NCBI GenBank assembly: GCA_012274445.1 | Contig: JAAROD010000095.1 | Span: 682,001-746,000 of the forward strand | Direction of reading: 5' to 3' | DNA from: Sclerotiophoma versabilis | Lineage: Eukaryota > Ascomycota > Dothideomycetes > Pleosporales > Didymellaceae | DNA: 64,000 nt | Shown here: positions 21,918 through 32,438 of the stretch, one piece after another | How positions within the stretch are numbered: the first letter of the stretch is position 1 | Layout of the letters: every line of letters begins with the position of its first letter | Translations under genes and position numbers: made by a program | Notes under the pieces: generated by a model | What the model saw: the letters and a program-made list of their open reading frames with translations, nothing else | Databases searched by the model: none | Told to the model about the DNA's origin: nothing

Positions 21918-22779
21918 CTTTGAGGTTGTTTTGCGTGAAGTTGTTGTGCAAAGGTATATACAACAATTGACTTTAGTGATGCCGGATCACGAAAAGAATG
22001 TGAGGTAGTGAATGAATGAAAAGAATGAATGGACTGTTGCAAGCAACTGAAAGAAGGACTGGCTGGCCGTTGAGATGATCGAGACAGACAGAGCTGGGCT
22101 TGCAGCGCCTTTAAACCTCTGCTCTCCTTCTGCCGGCTAGGATAAGAGTTCCTCGATTCTCTACCGCAACAACTAATTCCGATATCCAGGGTTATCGCAT
22201 AAATCCTTCACGGCACCCGCTGCTGCTATACTCGTTTTGGAGCACGAAGCGAGTCGCCCAGACGGAAGCCATGTTCTTGACAATCTGTATGAGGCAGCGA
22301 CTTGACCAGGGTCGGAGTAGTTGCGATGTCTGTCATGCGAGGCTGCGGGACAAGGACTCGAAATGGTCAGCCGAGATTGGGTGGATTCCATGGTGGAGAG
22401 GTCAGTGTTTTGAAACTCGCTACATGGGGTTTAGCGAGGCCAGTATTGCATTGTTTAGCGCTCCGTGTTGTTTCAAGACTTCTGTGACAAGCGGCAGCCA
22501 GGATCTCGTTCCTGCAGCGCTTCGAAGTTTGCTCGGTTCCGTATATGCCGTAATGACGTTGTTGATGTTGTTTGCGCTTGCAGTTGCGCATAGAAGCTGA
22601 AGATTAAGCGTGCAACGAATACAGCTTGCAACAATCACCAAAATGGCCGTAGGGGCTGATCTTTTCTTTTGAGTCGTAAAACGAGAAGACTCAATGTGGC
22701 TCATCAGGAATTTGATGTTTGCTACTCCATGAAACGCACACAGCGCTTCGCTCGTCCCACGCGCCGGAGAAATTGCCCG
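21918..22779. other. AA9 promoter and flank
   Basis: Minus-strand promoter of the AA9 gene. TATATACC reads on the minus strand at about 21954-21961, some 37 bases upstream of the start codon, and is a possible TATA box. No gene supported between here and 22780. Confidence 0.45.
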
Positions 22780-23439
22780 CTATATCATCCTGGCAACTGT
22801 GATAAAACCAGTGGGGCTTGTTTTGAAACTACTCGGTACCGGAGCAATCGTTGTGAAGTCGTGGACAACCTCCAGTGGGTCAGCTTTTGGTATAGGCGCC
22901 GTACCCAACTGCCCGGCGGTCGTGGGTATAGCGACTCCGTCATTTGTCAATGTCGATGTGCTTACTGCCGTTGCAGCCGTCTCTGCGCTTATAGATAGTG
23001 TTACGAACGAGGTGTACACTGATGCAGTGCCGTGAAGCATGTCTTCATCGATCACAACTCGAATCTCCTGTACAGTTGGGTTGGAAGAGACCGGTTGAAG
23101 TACCGTAAACAGACGTACACCGAGCGCGATCGATGTGAACCATAGAGTCGTGAAGAAGAAAACAAATGCAAGGATCCAGGGTATCAAGATGGCCTTTTTC
23201 GGAAAGCGTCGCCGCTGAGGGCGCGGCGGCAGTGGAATGTTGTCGAACCTAGGCTCAGGAACTGCAAATTGCGGGTATGTGGGACCAAATGGTTCGGCCT
23301 TGGCTTCGAAGGCCTTCTGGTCTTCGAATGCGCTCTTGCTGGTCCATCGCGGTAGTTGTTGTGAGTAGTAGGTAGGTAAGGGGGTGGCATGTGCGTTCGA
23401 TGTAATGTCTTTGGACGGCTCGCGTCTGTGGAAGGCCAT
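22780..23439 (-). CDS. Type II membrane protein, unknown function
   Basis: It is a single exon of 219 residues. The first 80 residues are polar and proline-rich (PQFAVPEPRFDNIPLPPRP). A basic stop PQRRRFPKK precedes one long transmembrane helix, ILIPWILAFVFFFTTLWF. About 110 residues follow, Thr/Ser/Val-rich, ending SSFKTSPTGFITVARMI. This layout suggests a cytosolic N-terminus and an exposed, possibly O-glycosylated C-terminus. Basic residues before the helix support that orientation. I know no matching family. Composition and a plausible start favour a real gene, but nothing in the context confirms it. Confidence 0.55.
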   Translation of the reverse strand: MAFHRREPSKDITSNAHATPLPTYYSQQLPRWTSKSAFEDQKAFEAKAEPFGPTYPQFAVPEPRFDNIPLPPRPQRRRFPKKAILIPWILAFVFFFTTLWFTSIALGVRLFTVLQPVSSNPTVQEIRVVIDEDMLHGTASVYTSFVTLSISAETAATAVSTSTLTNDGVAIPTTAGQLGTAPIPKADPLEVVHDFTTIAPVPSSFKTSPTGFITVARMI

Positions 23440-24564
23440 AGTGTCGAGAATTAGTTGAAGTATTAGTAGCGAAGACTTCTATTGAGAGCCAGCTCAGAAC
23501 GTAGGATTAGAACAACAGAGGGAGATGGATTAAGAATAAAGTACAGATGTGCGCAAGTTAAGAAGCGTCACAACTGGCTGCGGGAAGGTCTGCGCGATGA
23601 ACGGGTCCCGCCGATCAACCATATCCACTCGATCATATGGCGGGGTCGGCCATTCTCCCTAGGCTGTAGCCATCTTGTGGTGTGTTTGCTGAGTTGTGGT
23701 GTTGATGGCGCGGTGTGTTCGACAAATGTGCTGCCACTTCCTATTGATTGGGTGAGCGCGCTCCAGAGCTGCGGGCTCGTGCGCTGGCTAGCCAACACCG
23801 CTTCCTTCTCGTTACAACCGTGACAGCGTATGCACATCTACATCATCCTCTTGAGATTCTTCACGAGAGGTTCTGCAGGTAAAACTATGGTAAGTAAGCA
23901 GGGCACCTCATCAGAATCACATAAGTTGAGGATTCCTCGATTGACAGGTTTGTGCGATTACGTGCCACGAAATGCCAGCACGCAACTTAGGCAATTGAAT
24001 GAGCTATGAATATTTGATCAGAGCTCCATCGTGGGAGAAATAGAAGGATAGATAACGCACATGATTGTAGAGACTACAAACATATAGGAGAGATCACGTT
24101 GAAGTCGTGAATGTGGAGGCGAAGCGCAGTATGTACTCGCCTGGCCCGAAGCTTCATTGTTGATACGCTCCTTCTGATCGCTTGCTCACGCAACACTTCG
24201 AAGATTTAGAGTTTGGGTTGCAGGTTTGATGCACTGTAGTTGCTGGTCTGTGATTCAAGTGCGGACATCGTTGAGAGAAGAAAGGAGTGATTGATGTGTA
24301 GGTGGATCTATTGGGACTGCTCTACGAGAGTGTTATAGAGAGCTAGCCCTCATCCACAGGCAGCAAGACAAGTTTGCTGCCGTTTATCGTGAGATGCCCA
24401 ATCGGCAAGGCTGTAGCCGAACTTACTATTAGTCAGACGATTCCTGATATCCCCAAGTTTGACAAGTATTGCTAGACAAGACCGTATGTTTGCAAAGCGG
24501 TAGGCTCAGCCCATGTTGCGCAGACTCGTTATGGGATCGATGAACACCTTGATCCAATAAGCCT
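23440..24564. other. Intergenic region, about 1.1 kb
   Basis: No convincing coding frame on either strand. No repeats seen. Confidence 0.45.
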
Positions 24565-25291
24565 CTAATGGCTCTCCTGTCTCTGCCGTTTCAAGTTCTT
24601 CCATCGTGTCTGCCACTTCTCAGCTTCGGTCTTGAAGTATTCGACATTCTCCTTGTATGCCTTCTTCAGCTCACGGATATCCTTGTCTTTGGTCGGTGTA
24701 GTGCCTGTAGATGCGCGATTATATACTACTTCCATCTCCAGGTCCTTGATCTTGATTTCCGCAGCCCCGAGCTCCATCTTGACCTTTTTCGTATCTTCTT
24801 GGGCAGCTTCCAGTTCCATAGCATGCGTTGCTTTTTTGGCGTGCCAAAATGGGTCCAAGTTTGGTGTATTGCATCGTACGCCTGCTTCGCTTCCTCCAGT
24901 GCCTGCTTCTTTTCATCTAATGCCTGTCTCATTTCCTCTAGTGCCTTCTTCTTGCCTTCCAAAACAGCATCAAGCACCTGGACACGTACTCTCAATACCG
25001 TCTCATCAACCGCATTTTTCTCTGCTGCAGCATGTTGAGTCGGGGCACACGAATAGGAGTTGGCCGAAGGTAAGGTTTGGAGAAGTATGTGACCGGACGA
25101 CCTGTCGTGATGCTTGCTGCTGAAAGTTTTAGCAAGGGCATCGACTTGAGCTTGAGAGACAGCGTATGGATCCTATGAGACTGATTAATGAATGTTCATT
25201 GTATAGTTGAGCTAGTCAAACTTACGTCAATGGGGTCAGGAACGACAAAGCCGTCAAGGTCAGCGCCGGATCCACGTCTTCTGCGAGCCAT
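24565..25291 (-). CDS. Coiled-coil protein, unknown, apparent one-base frame change
   Basis: Exon 1 is 25291-25226 (22 codons, MARRRRGSGADLDGFV...). The intron 25225-25173 has GTAAGT and CATAG ends, and exon 2 runs from 25172. Exon 2 starts polar (DPYAVSQAQVDALAK) and becomes a heptad coiled coil with three near-identical seven-residue units (ALEEMRQ, ALDEKKQ, ALEEAKQ). Near 24832-24837 (six A on the coding strand) the coiled coil leaves one frame and continues in the -1 frame (AMELEAAQEDTKKVKMELG...), ending QRQESH at 24565. Joined, it would be about 224 residues. The cause may be a missing base in the assembly, a recent disabling deletion, or slippage at A-AAA-AAG. No intron fits. The function is unknown; the basic N-terminus may be nuclear. 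Confidence 0.6.
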
Positions 25292-26077
25292 GCTGTCAGT
25301 AGAAGTGGACACGCTACGTTGGTAGACTGAAGAGTCTCTGCAGTGTTGGATTTGCGTGTCAAGAGGCACTGCCGTGCCAGCTGAGTGACAAAGATTTTGG
25401 GGGAGGTGTTCCTTGGCAGCAAACAGGGTGGTTGTCACGGTGAAGACGTGTTGTGACGGAAAGGAAGCACAGAGCTTGCCGCGACCTCACGTTGAACCTT
25501 GATTGCAGTGGTGATCATCGTTTGGTCCAGGGTGGGGCATAAAGCAATAGTTCCAGTTAAGTAGGAGGGCCTTGTGGGAGCTATTGCTTGACAGGCAGTG
25601 GCGCGAAGGTGAAGCCAGACAGCAGGAGAAGGCCATGGAATCATCCAGGAGCTATCGAACTGTGATATGTAGATAATACAAAAACAAACAGAGAGCACAC
25701 ACATCGTAATCCAGAGGCCAGTAGTTCGTGAGAAAGTACTTCATTCTTTGTCATGCTTAGTATCAACATTCAACATCACCTGTTCATTGCACAACTACCC
25801 ACACCCTTAGATGAAATCTGCCGTCTTTTGTTCAAACCAAGAAATACGTAAGAAAATTCCAGCTACCCTCGCTCAAGGTTTCGGACTCTTTGCCGATGAC
25901 GTGTCAGTCCTGGGAATAGTCAGCCCCTCGCGACACAGTGTGTCGGATGCAGGTGCTGAGGCTTCGAAACCTAGCAACTCGATAACTCGATGGTTGTTCA
26001 AATGATTCAAAGTGAGATGGCTCCTGTTCAATAGGAACGTCTGTCTCGGCACCGCAGCCACATCAACCCCAGGCAAG
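25292..26077. other. Space between the two coiled-coil genes
   Basis: Promoter of the smaller coiled-coil gene plus the 3' flank of the larger one. No independent gene seen. Confidence 0.4.
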
Positions 26078-28255
26078 TCAGTGCGCTTTGGAAAGCCAAG
26101 AACATTCCTCATACCGAACGCGATTACGATGGTTAGCCTCAAGGTTGTCTATGCGGATTCTCAAGATTACTTGCTGTGCCTCCAAGTCTTTCAGATCTTC
26201 AGCCGCGCAGATCTTGAGCTCAGTGAATTCTACTCGAAGGTCGCGCACTAACTGAGCGACGCGCCCAACAAAAGTCTCAAAGGCTTCTCGAAGTTCTATG
26301 TCGCCATGGGCCCAACTTGTAGATATCTGATCAGTACGTGCGGCCAGATCGGTTGCTTGTGCCGTGGGTGCCGTGGAATTTCCTTGAAGTCGGGTGATAC
26401 CGACGGCGTTGTCTGCAGGCATTTGTGGTTCGAGAGCTACAGGGTTGGCTCCCAGATTGGGCGTATTGGAGAGGTGACTCAGGGAGCCGGCACCCTGATC
26501 ATGGATACGGCTTTGAAGAGCCCTCCCGATTATATTTGTGTAGTCTTTTGCGATCTCGAACTGCTCACATATTTGCGATTTATAGTTGACAACATGATCA
26601 TTGTGCTGATCTTTCAGGATGGCGATATCAGCTGCTATCGGTATGATGGTATCCAAATACTTGTTGACGCTTTGTTGGAGCGTAGTGCAACAACTGTCAG
26701 GCCTGTCCTTGGTAGTGAGAAGATCTTCTACCATTTCCTTGAGGTTCGCAAGCCCTGTCTGAACTTTTACAACCTCGGAGACCTGATCTGTGGACACTTG
26801 GGAAAAGGCAGTCTCGAACTTTGCCACTCGGTCGCACAGACTGTCCATGTGGCTTGCGCTGTGCATGTTGTCAATGTGGTTGAGAATGTCGCTCCTCTGT
26901 TGTTCGATCTTGCCCTGTAGGTCTTTCTCAACCCTGGTAGTACTGTCCTCGACCGCACCAGCTTGTTTCTCGAGCCGCTTTGCCAATTCGGCAAAGTCCG
27001 CTCCGCAAGTTGAAAGCTTTGGAATGACGGAGTGATTGACCTGCGTTCTCGTGGCAGCAACCTGTTGCTCAATACTCTGCAGTCTTTGGAGAACCACCTC
27101 GTACTTCGCCTCTGTGCTCTTCCGCTCCTCACGCTCAACGTGTAGCTCATTGCGTAAACCATCGACCTTTCTCTCAGATATCTTCTGATCTTTTACACGA
27201 GAGGTCTGCAACTGGTCGATCGATTTTTTCATGTCCATATTCACGTGACGCTCAGCGCGTAAGTCTTGTCGCAAGCCATCGACTATTGTGTCCAAAGTCT
27301 TTTTGTATTTGGTGAAGGAGGCCTTCGAGTCGTGGTTTTCCTTCTCCAACATTTTGCATCGCCACTCGTGATCCCTTTTGTATGTCTCTTGCAGATTTGC
27401 CACTTGCAAAACTTCCGCTTCGGCTGAATTACAGATTCCGCTGAGGTTATGCATCTGCTGTCTGAGAGGATCCAATGCCCGAGGGACTACAGTCTTCTCC
27501 AAGTCTGACTTGAATGTCGTAATTCGCGTATTGAGCTGAGTTGCAAACTTCATTGACATTATACCGTTCGACTTTGTGAGATCATGCTCACGTTTTTTGC
27601 TTTCAAGAGCCATATGGTTCTCTACATCTTCTGCTGAAGGTCGTTGCTCGATTTCCGAACCGAGTTTGGCAAGAGCGTCCCGGAAGGTATTCAAAGACGT
27701 TTCGGCAGCGTCAATGCGGTCCGTCACAGGAGCTAAGTCGTTTGTTAACGTAAACTTCAGTCCTTTTTCCTGGAATTCTTTGATGGAGTCATTGATCATT
27801 GCAGTGAGCTTTGTTGAAGTTTCCTCGGCGGACTGTTTTAGGGTGTCTCTTGTAGCTCCGCGCTCAGCGTCTACAAGTCTCTCTACATCTGCCAACGTGG
27901 GCACTTGCTTGAGGCTTTCCTCGCAACGGGACATATTGCCTTTCATGGTGGTACGCTCTGCTTCGTCTGACCTTCTGGACTCTTCATAGCCCCTTTCCAG
28001 TGCGTTTTGCCGCTCATCAATAACCTTCAAGTCTGCCTCCACTTTGCGAAGTCGTTTGCTCTCGCGGTACTCTTCTTGAGCTCTGGTTACTTTCGCTCTC
28101 ATGGTGGCCGTGTCATCGCTCTCGTAGCTGTCGTTCCGATCGTCAAAAGCACGGGCATCCTCGGCTTGTACGCGTTGCCGTTTCCTGATATTGCGTTGCG
28201 CCGCGGGTGTGTGTGTCGGATTGTGAGCGCTCTGATTATCAGTACGCGCAGGCAT
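26078..28255 (-). CDS. Long coiled-coil protein, unknown function
   Basis: It is a single long frame of 725 residues from the ATG at 28255. The frame is open further upstream, but that sequence is not protein-like. A basic cluster, NIRKRQRVQ near residue 34, could be a nuclear signal. Most of the chain is charged heptad coiled coil, with segments such as RAQEEYRESKRLRKVEADLK. A segment of about 39 residues is internally repeated (VDGLRQDLRAERHVN and VDGLRNELHVEREER). The last 150 residues switch to a Pro/Ala/Asn-rich stretch and then another helix (ELREAFETFVGRVAQL). It could be a structural or SMC-like tether; no ATPase or DNA-binding motif is visible. It lies upstream of, and in the same direction as, the shorter coiled-coil gene. 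The exact C-terminus may hide an intron. Confidence 0.65.
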   Translation of the reverse strand: MPARTDNQSAHNPTHTPAAQRNIRKRQRVQAEDARAFDDRNDSYESDDTATMRAKVTRAQEEYRESKRLRKVEADLKVIDERQNALERGYEESRRSDEAERTTMKGNMSRCEESLKQVPTLADVERLVDAERGATRDTLKQSAEETSTKLTAMINDSIKEFQEKGLKFTLTNDLAPVTDRIDAAETSLNTFRDALAKLGSEIEQRPSAEDVENHMALESKKREHDLTKSNGIMSMKFATQLNTRITTFKSDLEKTVVPRALDPLRQQMHNLSGICNSAEAEVLQVANLQETYKRDHEWRCKMLEKENHDSKASFTKYKKTLDTIVDGLRQDLRAERHVNMDMKKSIDQLQTSRVKDQKISERKVDGLRNELHVEREERKSTEAKYEVVLQRLQSIEQQVAATRTQVNHSVIPKLSTCGADFAELAKRLEKQAGAVEDSTTRVEKDLQGKIEQQRSDILNHIDNMHSASHMDSLCDRVAKFETAFSQVSTDQVSEVVKVQTGLANLKEMVEDLLTTKDRPDSCCTTLQQSVNKYLDTIIPIAADIAILKDQHNDHVVNYKSQICEQFEIAKDYTNIIGRALQSRIHDQGAGSLSHLSNTPNLGANPVALEPQMPADNAVGITRLQGNSTAPTAQATDLAARTDQISTSWAHGDIELREAFETFVGRVAQLVRDLRVEFTELKICAAEDLKDLEAQQVILRIRIDNLEANHRNRVRYEECSWLSKAH

Positions 28256-29785
28256 GCTGATGTTTGTCGAAGATAGTAATCCTCCGACACTGGCATCAAG
28301 CGCCACCAAGCTTAAAACTCTCAGAAAAATCGATTCGCTGACTACTCGTAGAATGTTCCAGCTATTGAGCAAGGGATGTAGGTGAAAGCCTTCGTCAGAT
28401 GCACGGGCCGGTGTTGTTCGGAGACCAACAGGTGGTCGAGAGACAGAGCACATGCAAGAGGCATCAACACCTAATTTCCAAATTGCCAACCCTGCCCAGA
28501 ATCCACAACATGTTGCCTGTGCAGACACCAAGTTTGCTCCCGGAATACACGAGCAAAAATGGATGATATATACCCTATCAGCAGCTCATTACGGGTACGC
28601 GCATGGGAGCCTTCAAGCGAGGACGTTGTGACCAATGAACGGCGGCTGGCCCTCGCATAGCGTTTGATGTCTGAGCTCATTTAGGTACAGGTAGGCGGAA
28701 AGCGACGAGGATGCGAGAGCACAACAGCGATCCTACACTTGGACCCGTGCATACGCGGCTTCTAATTGGCTGGGGGTGGCGGAGCGATAAAGAAGCGACA
28801 AGTCGTGTCGCTCGGCCCGCTGAGGCTTGCATCGTGCCAGTCATCACCCACTAGGCAGCAGCACTGGAAGTCTTCGCTGTCGCTATTGATTTCGTTGTTT
28901 GGTGAAAGTGTCCAACTGAAGTCCGCCGTGCGTCAGGAGTACGGTATGGTTTGTTTTCGAAAGACCTTGCGCATCCTGTGATCTAAGCAACATAAGCCAA
29001 TCATTTGCTGCCTTATTACAACATAACCTTAAGACATTAAATTCAGATCCAGCTGGCTACAGAGTATAAACCTATACAGATAACACCCTACCATCTGTAT
29101 ATATACGTGTATTTACATACAAGACTAACTATTTATAAGCACTAGACACAATGCAAAACCTGGATGTTCAGCTTGGAGGTATGTTTTTCTGTATCTTATG
29201 ATTGTTCTAACCAACCTTACTCCAGCGAAAAGCCTTCTATTGACATTTTACTCTGCGGCAATATAAGAACTTAGTCTAATACGGTGTCGCGCGGCAAAGG
29301 ATCAATCATTAGCTGCACGGGCTAGTAGACATATATATTCTATGCGACACATGAACTTGTAGCTCCAGGTTGGAAAAGCGTTTGTTTGGCTAAAGGATGA
29401 GAAGTCCGTGTCGTAGTGCAACGAGAAAGTACGCAAAAGCCAACTGAGAGGACAAGAGCACCGATCTACTGCATTGCTATAGGTAGATCAGATTGCAACT
29501 AAATCAGTTGCATTAGAATTCGTCGTTGTTACGTCAGCTTTGCGATTGTCCCCAGTTTCCAGCTGAGACTTTGTTACGCTATGCTTGTTGTTGAACGCTT
29601 CTTCCATCAATGCCAGGGCTTCTGCAGCACTGTAGATGCGTCGCCTAGGTATTGTATGTAGTGTGCTGTGCCGCTCAAGAAAAGCGATGGCTCGATCAAG
29701 TCTCGGAAACAGAAACCAAATCCGAAGCAGAATCAAGATCTAAGAAGAAGATACTGCTGGAGAGAAGTTTGTGACATTATGCGGG
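28256..29785. other. Intergenic region, about 1.5 kb, with an intron-like minigene
   Basis: No standard gene is supported. From 29070 to 29150 the sequence is AT-rich. It precedes an ATG at 29151 whose ten codons run into a textbook intron, 29179-29225 (GTATGT, TTCTAACC, CTCCAG). The spliced frame stops at 29266 after 22 codons. A minus-strand frame at 29488-29736 (ending NSNATDLVAI) might be a distal exon of the EF-hand gene, but I could not join it. Confidence 0.35.
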
Positions 29786-30696
29786 CTATAGCTCGGTCCT
29801 GTTAGCGAAATTAGGGACGGTAGTTGTTATTTGAAGGAAGTCCTGTTGATCATCTGAGAAGAGTGCAGCATTTCTTATCATCAAAAAGGAGGGAACTGGC
29901 ATTGGAGAGCTCCGCGTGAAATCATCGTGGCCAAGTACAAGGAAGAAGAGACCAATTCTATTCATGTTGCGAGATCTATGGAAACGAACGAAATCCCAAG
30001 AAAGAGCGTTCATGCCAAAAGAGGCAGGGGCACCAATTGTACGAGCATGTGACTACTCACATCAGGCGCAACTCATCCTCTGAGAGTACGCCGTCTCCGT
30101 TCTTGTCATGCCTAGATGCAGGTTAGCTGCCAGTCGTATCATCGGAGTTCATCCCTATATCAAAACTTACTGTTTGAACCAGTTAACGTATTCGGGACTG
30201 TCTTCTGGCTGTTGCATGTATTGCAGATACTCCAGAAGGCTTATATCGCCTGAATTGTCTGTGTCGGCAATCGCGAGCACTGATTTATCATCCTTGAGAT
30301 CTGAGAGTTCCTCAAGATCCTCAAGACCCCCAAGACTTCGGGAGGCTCTGTGCCAAGTATTTCCAAAGATGCGATTGCAAGCGTCCTTTATACCGATAGC
30401 ATTTGAAGACTTGCGACAGCCTACCCAACACCAATTGTTAGCACATGCTCTCGTACGAAGGCTCCGAAGCTGATAGCAAGATAGATGGGAAACTTACCTC
30501 CATTACAATTGCAGCAGAAGACATTGCATTTTCCATTGCCGCAACACGGAGTTCCGGACGTCAAGTCATCGCATACTTTGGTGCTTTTACCCCCACATTG
30601 CAAGGAAGTACCTCCAGTCCCACAACACGAGAGTACAGACACCGGCGCAATGGCCGCAACGAGGAATAGGGATTGGAGAATAGATTTGGCGTGCAT
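29786..30696 (-). CDS. Secreted cysteine-rich EF-hand protein
   Basis: Four exons, 30696-30498, 30420-30171, 30111-30061 and 29975-29786, give 229 residues in constant phase. Donors are GTAAGT, GTAAGT and GTGAGT. A signal peptide (MHAKSILQSLFLVAAIAPVSVLS) is followed by a compact half with ten cysteines in 41 residues, several adjacent (SCCGTGG, TPCCGNGKCNVFCCNC), plus two more at 68 and 81. Two canonical EF-hand calcium loops follow: DTDNSGDISLLE (119-130) and DKNGDGVLSEDE (152-163). The layout suggests an extracellular calcium-binding protein stabilised by disulfides, possibly an effector-like protein; that role is inference. The last exon is the least certain: its product after the second loop is not EF-hand-like, and another 3' exon could replace it. 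Confidence 0.7.
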
Positions 30697-31745
30697 TTTC
30701 GCGGCAAACAATCTCTCAGTTTGAAAGATTGAAGATTGATGAAGTCGATGTGCAAATAAGGAATGATTCTGTAGTGTTGTCGGAGTTGCTTGAAGCTTTG
30801 GAATGACGATGATGATGATGGTGATGATGGTATTGAGGTAGGGAGTAGGAGACATTATATATCACTTTCTGTCACCGTTCTCATGAAGGCGTGAGATCTC
30901 ATTGTGGAACGAAGTTGCATAGCTTGGCACTGCACAGAGCCTCCAGTCTCCAACTATGTCAACATCACCGAGTTCCTGCAACTGAGGCATAGCATGATTA
31001 TCTTGGCAACGTCGGCGTAACCGAACATGATGGTAAGAAAGATGGCACAAGGATCTGCTTCACTCTTTGAGCTGATTTTCGGCTGATATCTTGGCATGTA
31101 CCATAATGTCTATTGATTGGTTGACTTTGTGCGGCTGAAAATGACACGCCGATTCTTTTGTAGAGACGGCCTGGCGTAAGTATGCTGGCAGTACCGGCGC
31201 AGCTGAGCATGATGGTAATGATGTTACACAATAATCCGCCTCGCTCTCTGAGCTGATTGTCGGCTGACGTGAGGATGTCTTGGCTTGTGGTATAATATCT
31301 ATTGATTGGTTGAATTTGTGCGGCTGAGAACTACATGTCACGATACGTGGAGACTTGTCAGCTAGGTACTAAGGAGGTAGTATGAAAAAAATCAGCCCTG
31401 GCTCGCATGATCTGACTACTTACACCGACTATCCTGCCATTTCAATCTAATCTCATCGAATGCTGTGGAAGTGACTTACCATATCTGTTTCCTTGCACAC
31501 TCACTTGACAACTCTACAGCCAATTACGTCGTTATAGCTCTCATCAAGGTACAGATTCTTGGTGGCTCCAGGTATCTGCATACCATTGTCACAGAAAGCA
31601 GTACAGTACGCCAGGGCGATAACACTTTCATTCACCTAACCACCTGTCTCCACAAGGTTCGCGGAGACATAAGGCTTGATCCGCGGATCGCGCCGCATTT
31701 AGAACTCGGCAAAAAGCAAAATCAATGCGCTGAGAGGACAAGAAA
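30697..31745. other. Upstream flank of the EF-hand gene
   Basis: It holds a short GAT-repeat tract (30807-30830), a diverged tandem duplication (about 31008-31365) and no supported gene. Confidence 0.5.
31008..31365. repeat. Diverged tandem duplication, unit about 180 bp
   Basis: Two head-to-tail copies start near 31008 and 31190. They share blocks such as CATGATGGTAA, GAGCTGATT.TCGGCTGA and CTATTGATTGGTTGA.TTTGTGCGGCTGA at a spacing of about 182. The copies differ by scattered substitutions and small indels. Confidence 0.75.
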
Positions 31746-31894
31746 CTAGCCCCTTAGATTAGAATGCTTCAGGGCATGGAATCGTGAATTTAAAACAAAC
31801 ATCATTGCACTATACGGAGTCGCAGGATGTGGAAAGACAGTCCGTGGGTAAAGATACATTTCATACCAAGTGAGCCCAGGAAATACTACAATAC

Positions 31895-32120
31895 CTTTGC
31901 AATAAAGGGATACGAACACTTCATAGAGCTCTTCAAACTCCTTTTCCGACGGCATTGCTGTAAAGGATTGTCATTGCGGTGTGTTTTGTGTAAATGCATA
32001 CACAGAATCTCGTGTTGGTTGGTCGTGGACGAACAGATGTCCGGGGTCCTCAACCGTGCAATTCATCTTCTGCGAAATGTTCGAAGGTGGTAGAATTTAC
32101 TGTGATCGTGGGCCCAACCG
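31895..32120 (-). CDS. Fragment of an unrecognised spliced gene (two exons readable)
   Basis: Exon A is 32120-32055 and reads VGPTITVNSTTFEHFAEDELH after an acceptor TTTGCTAG with a CTGAC branch. The intron 32054-31958 starts GTTGAG and ends CAATGACAATCCTTTACAG. Exon B, 31957-31895, continues in exact phase (AMPSEKEFEELYEVFVSLYC) and meets a possible donor GTATTG. Exon B also stays open to 31746 without splicing. An upstream exon on the minus strand beginning MIHVCFLYGLLPLALSHSS (about 32276) looks like a signal peptide, but I could not join it in phase. Composition is clearly protein-like and the family is unknown. Either I lack outer exons or the gene is decayed. Confidence 0.35.
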
Positions 32121-32438
32121 CTAGCAAATCAAGTTGGTCAGTTATTAGAGGGTAGATAAGCAAGTGCATTTCCCTCTCTTGGCGATTCTGGCTCGCAACT
32201 CAAACATCACAAGGTGTTTTGACGCGGAAGAATGAGAGAGTGCGAGGGGTAGAAGGCCGTAAAGGAAACAAACATGGATCATTACGGAGAAAAAAAGGCT
32301 ATCTACTAATTAGGCATATACAGCACCAACACCAGCGTCCTCAGTTACAATAACCCTGCCTGCTTGTCCAAGCATCACCGCGTCTCCACTCAGCCTTCAA
32401 CAAACCACTCGTCCTCTATATGATCACACATCAGATTT
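32121..32438. other. Flank between two minus-strand genes
   Basis: It contains the possible first exon mentioned for the fragment gene. Otherwise nothing is recognised. Confidence 0.35.

Noticed and set aside
31746..32066. Pseudogene with one in-frame TGA
   Set aside because: Splicing 32054-31958 removes the stop and keeps frame with a natural upstream exon, so decay is not needed to explain it.
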